A stretch of DNA of 64,000 nucleotides from Planococcus sp. CPCC 101016 (GTDB lineage Bacteria > Bacillota > Bacilli > Bacillales_A > Planococcaceae). Below, in pieces: positions 51,921 through 60,857 of the stretch. Below the pieces are notes generated by a model. It saw only the letters and a program-made list of their open reading frames with translations, ran no database searches and had not been told where the DNA came from. Position 1 is the first letter of the stretch. Every line of letters begins with the position of its first letter. The translations under genes and the position numbers were made by a program. The stretch is taken from positions 248,001-312,000 of the forward strand of contig NZ_VOHB01000003.1 of NCBI RefSeq assembly GCF_007859295.1, in the 5' to 3' direction.

Positions 51921-52571
51921 TTATTTCTTAGCCCGAGAATTATAATCCTTCTCAATATCCTTCTTCCACTCACGATCAATCTTCTTCCCCGTCCGGAAAG
52001 AAGCGACCGCTTCACTCACCACTTGGTAATTCAACTGGGTGCCTTCCGCGTCTGCATGGTAGTTGACCGCGAATTCCTCCCCGACTCCGAATTGGTTTGC
52101 AGTGGCCACCGCATCGATATTCGCACCGAGGAACATGAATTCCCAATTAGCTGCGGTTTTCTTCTGCGCAATCATTTCATGGATTTTCTTGTAATTGTAT
52201 TCACAGCTGGAGTTCTCCATGCCATCCGTGGTAATGACAAACATCACGTTGTCGGCTTGCTGGTCCTGCAATGTGTTTTTTTGCACGTTGCTTATTTTCT
52301 GGATCGTCGAACCGATTGCATCGAGCAGCGCTGTCATGCCGCCCACTTCGTAATCCGTCTCCGTCAGCGGAGAAATGCCTTCCAGCGAAATCCGGTCGTG
52401 CAACAGTTCATACCCCTGATTAAACAGCACCGTCGTGACACGGACCTCTCCAGGAAGCTTGCGTTGTTTTTCAAGCAATGCATTAAAGCCACCGATTGTA
52501 TCCTTTTCCAGTCCTGCCATCGAACCGCTTTTGTCGAGAATAAAGACCAGTTCTGTCGTTTGCGTTTTCAT
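51921..52571 (-). CDS. VWA (von Willebrand factor A) domain protein
   Basis: 216 residues, soluble. MIDAS metal site: FILDKSGSMAGLEKDT (Asp13, Ser15, Ser17) and a later threonine/aspartate pair in VMFVITTDGMENSS. GGFNALLEKQRKLPGEVRVT, GGMTALLDAIGSTIQKISNV and WEFMFLGANIDAVATANQFG complete the fold. Similar cytosolic VWA proteins occur in tellurite/phage stress clusters (TerY-like). GAGGAGG precedes ATG. It lies 81 bases after the macro-domain gene in the same direction, so the two may form a unit. Confidence 0.9.
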   Translation of the reverse strand: MKTQTTELVFILDKSGSMAGLEKDTIGGFNALLEKQRKLPGEVRVTTVLFNQGYELLHDRISLEGISPLTETDYEVGGMTALLDAIGSTIQKISNVQKNTLQDQQADNVMFVITTDGMENSSCEYNYKKIHEMIAQKKTAANWEFMFLGANIDAVATANQFGVGEEFAVNYHADAEGTQLNYQVVSEAVASFRTGKKIDREWKKDIEKDYNSRAKK

Positions 52572-52652
52572 ATCGTGTTCCTCCTCAAGTTTTCTTTACA
52601 ACTTAAGGATATGATTTTTAAGAGATGAAAAGGTCGCTATGAAAGCGACATT

Positions 52653-53651
52653 TCAAGCACCCAGGAGCATTTGGTCAAACGCAAACAACGCCTCGTTGAT
52701 TTCATGGATTTTGTAATTCTTTCGTTTAATGAAATAGATGATGATCAGATCGAATTTATGGCTGCGCGATAACCTGTACCCCGCTTTTTCAAGCAGCTCG
52801 TCCGTTTCGTGAAGATCCAGCTCAAGCGCTATGGCAAAGGCGACGATGGTCTTTTTCATAGGCGTGTATCTAGGGGAAGTGCGAATCTTAGAAAACAGTT
52901 TCCGGTCGATATTCGCTTTTTTATAAGTCTGTGTGTCAGTCATGCCCTTCTCGTCAATAAAACGGAGCAGCCGTTCTGAAAAAGATTCATCCATATCTTG
53001 AAAGAGATCTTCCAGTTCGAGATCAATTGGGGCTTCCACTCTGTTTTCTTCCATTTTGGGATACAAGCGAGTTTCTGGCTCACTTACCCTTCGATACCGA
53101 CTATCCCTCTTCTCCAGTTCCCTTACTTCATTTTCATCAATAAAGGCTGCAATCGACTGGTAGAGTTTTTCACTGATTCCGAATGACTGCTTGTCGAATA
53201 CAACAAGATAGACATGCATTTCGTGATCGATCAGAAAGGCTTCAATTTCTGAAATGGCAATCCGCAAAGCCGCTTCTTTTGGATAGCCGAAGATTCCGGT
53301 GGAGATGAGCGGAAACGAAATCGATTCACATTCGAGCTGGTGGGCAAGTTCCAGGGAGTTGCGGTAACAGTTCCGCAACAGGGCTTCTTCATTATGGTCT
53401 CCACCTTCCCAAACAGGCCCGACCGTGTGGATGATGAAGTCAGCATCAAGCGAAAAAGCCTCCGTATACACCGCTTCACCCACAGCACAGTGACCGATGC
53501 GGTCGCACGCCTCTTGCAATGCTTGAGGATCCGCTGCATGAAATATGGCACCGCAAACACCACCGCCCATCTTCAGGCCGGAGTTTGCAGCATTAACAAT
53601 CGCATCGGTTTTCATTTTCGTAATGTCATTTCGTACGATTTCCAGTGGCAT
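52653..53651 (-). CDS. Macro-domain protein with long C-terminal helical domain
   Basis: 332 residues. Residues 1-165 are a macro domain, which binds or removes ADP-ribose: VNAANSGLKMGGGVCGAIFH (the loop that holds the distal ribose), IIHTVGPVWEGGDHNEEALL, and SFPLISTGIFGYPKEAALRI. Residues 200-332 contain a helical part, FSERLLRFIDEKGMTDTQTY, KKANIDRKLFSKIRTSPRYT and PMKKTIVAFAIALELDLHET. The latter resembles a helix-turn-helix repressor-type domain (SKIRTSPRYTPMKKTIVAFA). aaggagatagccac precedes the ATG. Together with the VWA gene it could form a small nucleotide-signal defence or stress unit. Confidence 0.88.
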   Translation of the reverse strand: MPLEIVRNDITKMKTDAIVNAANSGLKMGGGVCGAIFHAADPQALQEACDRIGHCAVGEAVYTEAFSLDADFIIHTVGPVWEGGDHNEEALLRNCYRNSLELAHQLECESISFPLISTGIFGYPKEAALRIAISEIEAFLIDHEMHVYLVVFDKQSFGISEKLYQSIAAFIDENEVRELEKRDSRYRRVSEPETRLYPKMEENRVEAPIDLELEDLFQDMDESFSERLLRFIDEKGMTDTQTYKKANIDRKLFSKIRTSPRYTPMKKTIVAFAIALELDLHETDELLEKAGYRLSRSHKFDLIIIYFIKRKNYKIHEINEALFAFDQMLLGA

Positions 53652-54147
53652 GTGGCTATCTCCTTATAGTTAATTCTAATCGTTTAAGAATCTATTCACT
53701 TTTGGGCTGAAGAAGGACAAAATCGAGAGCAAGTCGTGCCATAAAATTGAACCAGTATAGACAAGTTTTAGAGCCACTTCGGACAGCAGAGAACCACTCA
53801 TAAAAATAAGAGAACCGCTTGAGGAAAAATGATTTTCTCAGAGCGGCGATGCGTGCAGTATAAATTATTGTATAATGACAAAAATAATTGGGAAGGCGTC
53901 TTTTCTCAGAATGAGGTCTAGTTCATTGTAAACGAGGGTAATTGAGCCGATTAGCCTCGTTCCAACACAAGATGAGTTATAAATTTCTACGATTCCCTAA
54001 CCATTCCCATTTGTTCTCTGGCGCCGTTCAATTATGAATACTAACCGGTCACTATATAAATGCAATACGAATTCTTTCTGCTACTGATTTCCTGCTCTTC
54101 TTATGCAGTATTGTTGCATGTCTTGAATTCAATACAAGAAAGCGGTT
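53652..54147. other. Intergenic stretch
   Basis: Between the macro gene start and the end of the zinc-hook ATPase gene. Hairpin ccgcttgaggaaaa/ttttctcagagcgg at 53815-53845 is terminator-like; the repeat at 54028-54148 fills the right end. Confidence 0.5.
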
Positions 54148-54148
54148 T
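54028..54148. repeat. Family 1 repeat, full-length
   Basis: ttcaattatgaatactaaccggtcactatataaatgcaatacg, aattctttctgctactgatttcctg, ttcttatgcagtattgttgcatgtcttgaatt, caatacaagaaagcggtttt. The right end runs into the 3' end of the ATPase gene, where the last codons (minus strand) share its sequence edge. Confidence 0.85.
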
Positions 54149-56973
54149 TACACGGAAACAAGTATTCGTAATCTTTCAAGTTCATTTTCATATTCCATTT
54201 TTTTTGCTTGTAATTCTTCATTTTTTTGTATTTCTTTATCTACTACAGCTTGGGGTGCTTTATCTTTAAATTTTTCATTCGTAACTTTATTGTTGGAAGA
54301 AATTAAACGCATTTTTATGCTTTCTAATTCTTTGCTGATTCTACTTATACTTTCTTTCTTATTTAAATCATTTGCAAATCTTCGAATCGCATTGAAGGTT
54401 TTTGATACCTCATCGCTATTTTTAGAGTGTACAAAGTTATAGCTATGTTCATCAAAAGAATGATGCTCTTGATTTTGTCCTTTCCAATTTATTATATCGT
54501 TTTTAATGATAGGTAAATCGTCATTATCCTTAAACTCATTTATCAAAATTTCATATATACTTTCAAGCGATGCTTTCAAATGATTACTTGTTTTATTATG
54601 CGTAAATCTGCCTGTCATTTCTAAATTTTTCTCCACACAATAACTTGTAGCAATTGATTCAAACCAAATTCTACAATAAACCAATGCTTGTCTAATATCA
54701 TAATTATCTAGTGCATTGAGTATTTTTGATTCAAAATCTATATTGTATTGCTTAATAATAGTTCCAGTCTCAGTATTTTTGAATATATGGCTTATAGTGC
54801 TTGTATGTTTTTTCCCATTAATTTTATTAAATGAATTACAGTAACGCTCCCAAAAAAGCCTATCGTGCGTAGTAACAAGTTGCTGAGTTCTCTTTAAAAA
54901 AGAATTAGTAAACATCATCTCTATAATATTGGCTCTATGATCACTATCAATTGCATTGACAATATCATCGAAAACTATAAAAGGGACATTATTTTTTTCT
55001 GCTACCGCTAACATAATGGAGAGCCCTAATGATCTTAAATGTCCCTCACTTAATAAAGCATGAGCATCAATAACCTGATTCTTAGTTCCTTTATTAATAA
55101 AAATTCTATAGTTATCCTCTTCTAATCTAAAGCTTATTTTATTTACTACTTCACTCAGGTCGTCATGCTTATTTATCAAATTATAATACTCTAAAATTTT
55201 CCCTTCAATATTGGAGATTTGCTTCTTCTCTAGTTCTAATTTAAATTTTGTTAAATCTTCATAGAATTGTTTGTACGAACCTTCAACATTAGAAATAAAT
55301 TCATTAAAAGCCACTTCTTTCTCTTCTTGCTCCTTTAAAACTCCTAGGTGACTTTCAAAGCTTATTAGATGACTATTAATTTCTTTTAACTCATTGTTAA
55401 ATAAGCCAATTTGTTTTTTAGCATTGGTTAAATCATTGATTAAAGCTTCAGATTCTTTAATTTTTAACTCAACACTTTTTAGAATATCTTTATCCTTTTC
55501 AAATTCAGAAGAGATGTTACGTTGGTTATCAAAGTAAGTTTGAAGTTCGACATGGAAATCATTTTTATCTATAAATAGTTTTACACATTCATTTTTTGTT
55601 TGTTTATCAAAAGATGCTTCCAGCTGTTCAATGGCCTGAAAAAAATTAGAGCAGTATAGCTGTTCAAAGTTACTCATGTTCCTTTTTAAGTCTTTTATTA
55701 ACTGTTTTAAAAAGTCATAAAATTGATTATCAAGTGTAGATTCCATCGAATCTAGTTGCCTTTTCATATTCGTAATTTCTTTTAATTTATCTAACTCTAA
55801 ATTAGCTTTTTCAAATGGATTTACTGCCACTTTATCAATTGGAGTATTACAAGCTGGACAATAACCCTTGTCAGTTCCAACTTTATTTAGAGCATTGTAA
55901 AAGCTTTCATAATTTAACTCTACAGCACGAGACCCTATTTTCTTAACTAATTCTAGATATGAATTAACACCCTTCTGCATTGCTTTAATCTCATTGAAAA
56001 CTTTATTAGAATCGATATCAACTAACTCTTTGTGTAACATTGTTTCTTTTTGGCTTGTTAAATCTTCAGCCCTTTGTTTATTTATCTCTAAAAGGCTTTC
56101 GATATCTAACAAGATGTTTTTGTCATCAATTAAATGAAATTTTTCTACAATACTAGAAAAGACTTTCAGTTTTTGTTCATTTATAACTTCTCTTTTAATT
56201 AGGTTTTCTTGATGTTTCTCTTCAGATTCTTTTCTTCTTCCCCCGACCTCATAACGAATGAATTCATCCAATTTAAAACTATTTGGTTTTACAAATGACG
56301 AGAGTAAATCATCTAACTCATGTAACCCTAATAAATTCGCAATAATATCTGATCCTTTTACGCCCGTATCTTTCGACCCTAATAATGAAAATTCTTGCAG
56401 TCTATTCTTCTCAATAAAACATCTATGGAAAAATTCTTTATCATAATCTGTCATTTTTTTCTCATCGATTTCATCATTATTGAATACAACGTTTACAGAT
56501 GGTCTATTTCCTCCCCTTGTTATGTAATCCTTTAACGCTATACTTCTTCTTTTTCTTTCCTTAATATCCGAGGTAACTCTATATTCTAATGCTTCGCAAA
56601 ATGAAGTTTTCCCTGCCCCATTCGGTCCAAAAAAAATATTCTTATATCTATCAACTTTTGTATAACTACCTTTATCATTTTCATTATGTGATCCAAATCC
56701 TTTAAAGTCTTTTATTTGAATAGACTCTATGTGTGGATAATTTTTTGTAAAGCTCACGTTCCCCTTTACTTTTAACTTTAAAATTAAATCTTCTCCTTTT
56801 TTTCTTTTTTCTTTAATGCCTGCTAGTTTAATACTTTGTAATTCTTCTTTTATGTAATTACTAAGTCTTCCTTTGGAGTTTATATTTTTATATGCAGACC
56901 AAAAAATAAATAAATAAGCATCCGATTTTCCTTTATAATTCTCTTTAATAAATTCTTTAAAATAGTATCTCAT
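54148..56973 (-). CDS. Rad50/RloC-like zinc-hook ATPase
   Basis: About 941 residues. An 80-residue N-terminal extension precedes the ATPase. Walker A FGPNGAGKTSFCEA at 115-128; long coiled coils on both sides of a zinc hook YCPACNTP (Cys372, Cys375); ABC signature LSEGHLRSLGL at 641; Walker B FIVFDDIVNA near 665; His-loop TTHDR at 701. The tail (about 720-941) carries RIWFESIATSYCVEKNLEMT and GQNQEHHSFDEHSYNFVHSK, a helical domain not typical of Rad50 but seen after RloC- and PrrC-like ATPases that sense DNA ends and cut tRNA. Start: ATG 56973 with ggagaagg six bases upstream; an ATG at 56991 is a second choice. Probable phage-defence protein. Confidence 0.8.
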   Translation of the reverse strand: MRYYFKEFIKENYKGKSDAYLFIFWSAYKNINSKGRLSNYIKEELQSIKLAGIKEKRKKGEDLILKLKVKGNVSFTKNYPHIESIQIKDFKGFGSHNENDKGSYTKVDRYKNIFFGPNGAGKTSFCEALEYRVTSDIKERKRRSIALKDYITRGGNRPSVNVVFNNDEIDEKKMTDYDKEFFHRCFIEKNRLQEFSLLGSKDTGVKGSDIIANLLGLHELDDLLSSFVKPNSFKLDEFIRYEVGGRRKESEEKHQENLIKREVINEQKLKVFSSIVEKFHLIDDKNILLDIESLLEINKQRAEDLTSQKETMLHKELVDIDSNKVFNEIKAMQKGVNSYLELVKKIGSRAVELNYESFYNALNKVGTDKGYCPACNTPIDKVAVNPFEKANLELDKLKEITNMKRQLDSMESTLDNQFYDFLKQLIKDLKRNMSNFEQLYCSNFFQAIEQLEASFDKQTKNECVKLFIDKNDFHVELQTYFDNQRNISSEFEKDKDILKSVELKIKESEALINDLTNAKKQIGLFNNELKEINSHLISFESHLGVLKEQEEKEVAFNEFISNVEGSYKQFYEDLTKFKLELEKKQISNIEGKILEYYNLINKHDDLSEVVNKISFRLEEDNYRIFINKGTKNQVIDAHALLSEGHLRSLGLSIMLAVAEKNNVPFIVFDDIVNAIDSDHRANIIEMMFTNSFLKRTQQLVTTHDRLFWERYCNSFNKINGKKHTSTISHIFKNTETGTIIKQYNIDFESKILNALDNYDIRQALVYCRIWFESIATSYCVEKNLEMTGRFTHNKTSNHLKASLESIYEILINEFKDNDDLPIIKNDIINWKGQNQEHHSFDEHSYNFVHSKNSDEVSKTFNAIRRFANDLNKKESISRISKELESIKMRLISSNNKVTNEKFKDKAPQAVVDKEIQKNEELQAKKMEYENELERLRILVSV

Positions 56974-57181
56974 TTGATTTCCTTCTCCCATCAGCGATAT
57001 TCCTCTTGATAAATCCGCTTCCTCGGACCACACTATTCCCAAACAATTTATAACCTGAATATATTAAATGGGCGACTATGAAACATTAATTTCATAAGTC
57101 TGTCAATATATGCAATACAAATTGTAATGTACATTCGGAACGTTTAGAATTATCTCTTTACTTTTATAAAAGAATCAATAC
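56974..57181. other. Gap before the zinc-hook ATPase gene
   Basis: About 208 AT-rich bases between the transmembrane gene's stop and the ATPase start. Long enough for its own promoter, so the ATPase may not depend on the upstream genes. Nothing else seen. Confidence 0.35.
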
Positions 57182-57835
57182 CTAACTATCAAACTCTTCA
57201 ATACATTCGTTTACTAAGATTAGTAAGAGTCTATTCCTGTCAATTTCATTGCTAAAAAAATCGATACCTTTAAAAAGTCCAACTGCAAGTATTATAGATA
57301 CAAAATAACTAATTACCAATATTTTGGATTCCACATCAAAGAAATTTAAAAAAGTGATAAGAGTAGCAGTAATTATAGCAATCAGAATGGTTTGAAAAGA
57401 GTTCATAACTGCATTCAAACGCGGACTATTTATTTGGAGCTCTAAGAACGTCTTGTAACTCTTAAGTTTATTTAAAGAGGCCATTTCTTCTTTAACTTTC
57501 GTTTTAATTAATCTACAGTTTTCGTTGAAATCTTTAGGAGAAAAATCTTTCTTGTTTTTGAACTCTTCATACATGTTAATTGGGGGATCAGGATTCCCAA
57601 TCCATTGATAGAAATTATATTTTTCTCTAGATTTCTTCTCATACCAAACAAAAAATTTATTATATAAAATATCAAGAAAAAACAAAAGAATATTTATTAT
57701 TATAATGATTATGCCGACATTTATAACTAGAGTTTTTATATCCTTGTTTATGTCATGAATTTCTTTCCAATTCCATACTAGGGTTAACATTACAAATATA
57801 TTCACAAATATATACAAATATCTTTTTTTATTCAA
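57182..57835 (-). CDS. 2+2 transmembrane protein, S-4TM/SLATT-like
   Basis: About 217 residues from TTG 57835, which follows aggagagg; the longer frame to 57868 has no site. Two N-terminal helices (about 6-22 and 36-58, LVINVGIIIIIINILLFFLD), a cytoplasmic helical loop of about 85 residues (FYQWIGNPDPPINMYEEFKN, MASLNKLKSYKTFLELQI), then two more helices (about 147-165 and 171-190). This is the layout of the S-4TM and SLATT predicted pore-forming effectors of nucleotide-signalling defence systems, but I see only the layout, not clear sequence motifs. Strongly AT rich. Between the DUF2075 and ATPase genes in the same direction. Confidence 0.6.
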   Translation of the reverse strand: MNKKRYLYIFVNIFVMLTLVWNWKEIHDINKDIKTLVINVGIIIIIINILLFFLDILYNKFFVWYEKKSREKYNFYQWIGNPDPPINMYEEFKNKKDFSPKDFNENCRLIKTKVKEEMASLNKLKSYKTFLELQINSPRLNAVMNSFQTILIAIITATLITFLNFFDVESKILVISYFVSIILAVGLFKGIDFFSNEIDRNRLLLILVNECIEEFDS

Positions 57836-57883
57836 AAAAACCTCTCCTAATGAGCAATAAGTTGGCATTTAAAAATATAATTA

Positions 57884-59719
57884 TCATAAAATTTTCGCCA
57901 ATTTCGAATTCACACAATAAACATAACAACCTTTCATCCCTCTCGTCATCAACGTCTTATAAGTATTCCTCACCAACTGATCAAGCGGATCAACCTCGTA
58001 CTTCCCTTTCGGCTTCGCCGGTCTGGCACCTTTATCCTTGAAGTTCTCTCGCTTTACTTCAATGGATTGGGTTTCCGGATTATAGGTTAGGTCATTGCCG
58101 ATGATGACACCGACGTATTCCATTTCAAGTCCTTGGACGGTGTGGATGCAGCCTATTTGGTCGGAGCCTTCCGGATGGATGGCCCAGTCGATGCGGGCGG
58201 GATCGTTCCACGGCATAGCGAAGTCATGAACCTCGACCACGACGTCTTTCGGCAGTTCTCCATCAACTCTTTTAGTATTCCATTCCCATGCATAGCCGGC
58301 GAGCAGCCTGCCGCCTTTTTCTTTTACTACTTTTTCGTACAACTCATGCGGAGAATCAACGACTTGGAAGTCGAAGTCTCCGTCCAGCTGGATGTCCTGC
58401 TTCCGGTCGTAAAGGACGTTGTCTAGCCACTCCAGGTAATTGCCTGAACCGGCGCAGCGGAACTGTGAATCGAGTTCCACGACATGAACTGTAGAATTCT
58501 GCTTTTTGGCTTCTTCTTGCAACAGATTGAAGCGGCCGATGTCTTTATTGGAGATGACTTGCTCGTCGTCGATAAAGAAGACGCTGACTCTGCTGGAACG
58601 GATGATTTGAGTCGCCTGGTTTTCGCCCTCGATTTTACGTTTCATGTGTCCTTGGCTCTTCAGTCGATGCGCTTCGTCACAGACCAGGACGTCATAGTAA
58701 TTTGCAGGTGTTTCCACATACGACGCAGAACCTTTAAAAAGGCTCCGTATTTCCACAAAGCCGCTCCGGCCGATCAGTTTCTTCCGAAGGATTTCGCGGA
58801 ATGATTGGTTCGGTGTAATGTATTCGATGGTCGCTTCTTCGCCTAAAAGGAAATTCATTAAGTTCAAGCCGATAACCGATTTACCTGTTCCCGGTCCGCC
58901 TTTGATGAGGATCGTATGCTTTTGGTCCGTTTCCAGATCCATGCCGTTATAGATGGACAGCACTTTTTCGTAAGCGACCTTTTGTTCATCGAGGAGAATG
59001 AATTCCTCATTTCCTTCGAATAAGGAGTTAACGGCTTCAACCAGTTTCTTGGAAGGACGAATACGCCCTTCTTCGATTTTCCGAGCGATTTCCGTGCCTT
59101 TTCCTTCTGAGACCGCGTCATTGATTCGCTTCCGCAGCAGCAAATCATCAAATTGGAAATAGATCGGCGACTGTTCGACATAGCTTGTATAGCGTTCATT
59201 AAGCAAAGGCTCTGCCAGTTTGTTCGGGATGTAATTATGCAGATAGGCACAGGAGCTTAAGCTGATGGATGAATCTTCGTATAAGGCTTCATTGAAATTC
59301 TCGAGATAACGTTTATAGGACAGCGATTGATAGGACGGATGAACGGTTTCGCGTTCCCGACCGCCTAAGAAGGTTTTGACGATGCCGTCCCCTTCCGCCA
59401 GCTGTGATTTATTCCATTGCTTCAGTTCGACGATGACCGCATTTTGCCGGCCGGTCTTGTCTTCCCCGGTAATCAGGAAATCAATGCGCTTTTCAGTAGA
59501 AGGCAGCTTGTATTCCAACAGCACATGGGTACCTTCTTTCAAATCGGCGTCCCGCAGAATCTTGGCCATTTGCGGCAAGGAGTTGGTCCACGAACGGATT
59601 TCGCTCGGCGATACGGAATGATTCATTTTTTCCTGCACCTTTTCAAGGAGCACAGATTCGATGCGCTGTTCCAGCACATGGTTGATGAATTTTGAAGAGC
59701 TTTCGTTGTAGATGATCAT
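57884..59719 (-). CDS. DUF2075 helicase with N-terminal PD-(D/E)XK domain
   Basis: 611 residues. N-terminal nuclease domain: VLLEYKLPSTEKRIDFLITG (Glu69, Asp80) and NAVIVELKQW (Glu98-x-Lys100). C-terminal DUF2075 superfamily 1 ATPase: ILIKGGPGTGKSVIGLN at about 270, VLVCDEAHRLKSQ, VFFIDDEQVIS, ELDSQFRCAGS and CIHTVQGLEMEYVGVIIGND. Proteins of this type are predicted nucleic-acid helicase-nucleases and are found in defence islands. GC content is higher than in the two genes downstream, so it may have a separate history. gagaggagcatcctc precedes the ATG. It is first of three genes on this strand, 48 bases before the transmembrane gene. Confidence 0.88.
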   Translation of the reverse strand: MIIYNESSSKFINHVLEQRIESVLLEKVQEKMNHSVSPSEIRSWTNSLPQMAKILRDADLKEGTHVLLEYKLPSTEKRIDFLITGEDKTGRQNAVIVELKQWNKSQLAEGDGIVKTFLGGRERETVHPSYQSLSYKRYLENFNEALYEDSSISLSSCAYLHNYIPNKLAEPLLNERYTSYVEQSPIYFQFDDLLLRKRINDAVSEGKGTEIARKIEEGRIRPSKKLVEAVNSLFEGNEEFILLDEQKVAYEKVLSIYNGMDLETDQKHTILIKGGPGTGKSVIGLNLMNFLLGEEATIEYITPNQSFREILRKKLIGRSGFVEIRSLFKGSASYVETPANYYDVLVCDEAHRLKSQGHMKRKIEGENQATQIIRSSRVSVFFIDDEQVISNKDIGRFNLLQEEAKKQNSTVHVVELDSQFRCAGSGNYLEWLDNVLYDRKQDIQLDGDFDFQVVDSPHELYEKVVKEKGGRLLAGYAWEWNTKRVDGELPKDVVVEVHDFAMPWNDPARIDWAIHPEGSDQIGCIHTVQGLEMEYVGVIIGNDLTYNPETQSIEVKRENFKDKGARPAKPKGKYEVDPLDQLVRNTYKTLMTRGMKGCYVYCVNSKLAKIL

Positions 59720-59910
59720 GAGGATGCTCCTCTCTAAATATGGATATTCAATACAAATATATTAACATTATTTAACTGTTTTAAGTTAAATATACGAAAT
59801 ATTTTTACAATTTTATCACTTTTCTCTTTTAAATCTAGTTTTTGTTGATTCCAATTTTCTATGTAACCTTATTTCTCTTATGCCCGTCTACCTAACAAGA
59901 GGTGAACCAC

Positions 59911-60183
59911 ATGAAAAAAACTAGTATTGGCATCTTCCTTACATTCCTTCTCCTCTTCAGCGGCTGCTCCAACGCCGAGCCGGAGATTACAGAATCAGAG
60001 GCAGAAGCGATTGTCGAGCAACGCCATACGAATTCGTTTGGGACAGTAGAAATCATTTCGATCAGCTATGAGCGTGGCCGGTATGTGGTTGAGTGGGAAA
60101 ATGAAGGGAATTGCGAATGGGGCGTTGATTACCTGGATGGGCAGAGTGGTGAGATTGAGATGGGCGAGAGGACGATTTGCTGA
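59911..60183 (+). CDS. Small lipoprotein
   Basis: 90 residues, MKKTSIGIFLTFLLLFSGCS with lipobox LFSGC, then about 70 mostly acidic residues (AEPEITESEAEAIVEQRHTN, YERGRYVVEWENEGNCEWGV). PepSY-like small domain; two Cys late (NCEW, RTIC) may form a disulphide. Function unknown. The start at 59911 follows agaggtg; a GTG nine bases earlier lies in that site. Confidence 0.8.
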   Translation: MKKTSIGIFLTFLLLFSGCSNAEPEITESEAEAIVEQRHTNSFGTVEIISISYERGRYVVEWENEGNCEWGVDYLDGQSGEIEMGERTIC

Positions 60184-60300
60184 TGGGCAATCGTGGAGTT
60201 TCGTCTTCAAGCTAAAGAAACCTCCAAGCATTCAATCTGCTTAAAGGCTTTCTCTACTATACCTAGACAAAGTGTAATCCAAAAAGTAGCATGCAATTTT

Positions 60301-60519
60301 TCAAGTTCTTCTCCTAAACAAAATCATGCCAACACCAATTAATAGGAAAACTACTCCGATGAAGATGAGCAGTAAAAGAAAAGCTGCCAAGGCATAGGCA
60401 AATCCTTCCCCTTGCCCAATGAGCTCACTAAACTCCGGAATTCCACCCATAACTATAAACAGCGGTGGAAGAACAATCAGCAGGATTCCAGTCACCAATA
60501 GCTTTTTTGGTTTGCTCAT
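60301..60519 (-). CDS. Small two-helix membrane protein
   Basis: 72 residues with two helices (KLLVTGILLIVLPPLFIVMG and YALAAFLLLLIFIGVVFLLI), ending in a basic RRRT. Family unknown; resembles short proteins of Bacillales envelopes. gagaggactgactggg precedes the ATG. Confidence 0.65.
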   Translation of the reverse strand: MSKPKKLLVTGILLIVLPPLFIVMGGIPEFSELIGQGEGFAYALAAFLLLLIFIGVVFLLIGVGMILFRRRT

Positions 60520-60614
60520 CCCAGTCAGTCCTCTCTTTTCAGTTTCCTTCCAGTCATGCTTATGTAATAGTTACCAGCAAAATGAAGCTTCACTGCTTGA
60601 ACAGAAATTGCCGT

Positions 60615-60857
60615 TCATTCCTCGCACTGCTTTCTGCTGCTCTTCCATACAGAGCTTATGACTTTGATGATAAGGACTGTCAGCAGAGCGAACGGAACGA
60701 GCCAGAGGATATATTCCCAGTAGGACATATCGGTGCTTTGATAAAACGTACTACCGATCATCGCACCCATAAAGGCTAAGAGGAAACTTAAGTAGGGATC
60801 GACTTTCTTTGTAATTATCGGTTCTTTCAACCAGCTGACTATTTTTCTTTTATTCAT
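60615..60857 (-). CDS. Small membrane protein
   Basis: About 80 residues starting MNKRKIVSWLKEPIITKKVD; two helices (YLSFLLAFMGAMIGSTFYQS and YILWLVPFALLTVLIIKVIS). ATG 60857 has aaaagggga seven bases upstream. Overlaps by 8 bases the end of the next gene upstream (60850), so the two are coupled. Function unknown. Confidence 0.7.
   Translation of the reverse strand: MNKRKIVSWLKEPIITKKVDPYLSFLLAFMGAMIGSTFYQSTDMSYWEYILWLVPFALLTVLIIKVISSVWKSSRKQCEE

Noticed and set aside
52023-52628. 201-codon plus-strand frame over the VWA gene
   Set aside because: The antisense VWA gene has a MIDAS motif and a GAGGAGG site; the plus frame is a shadow.
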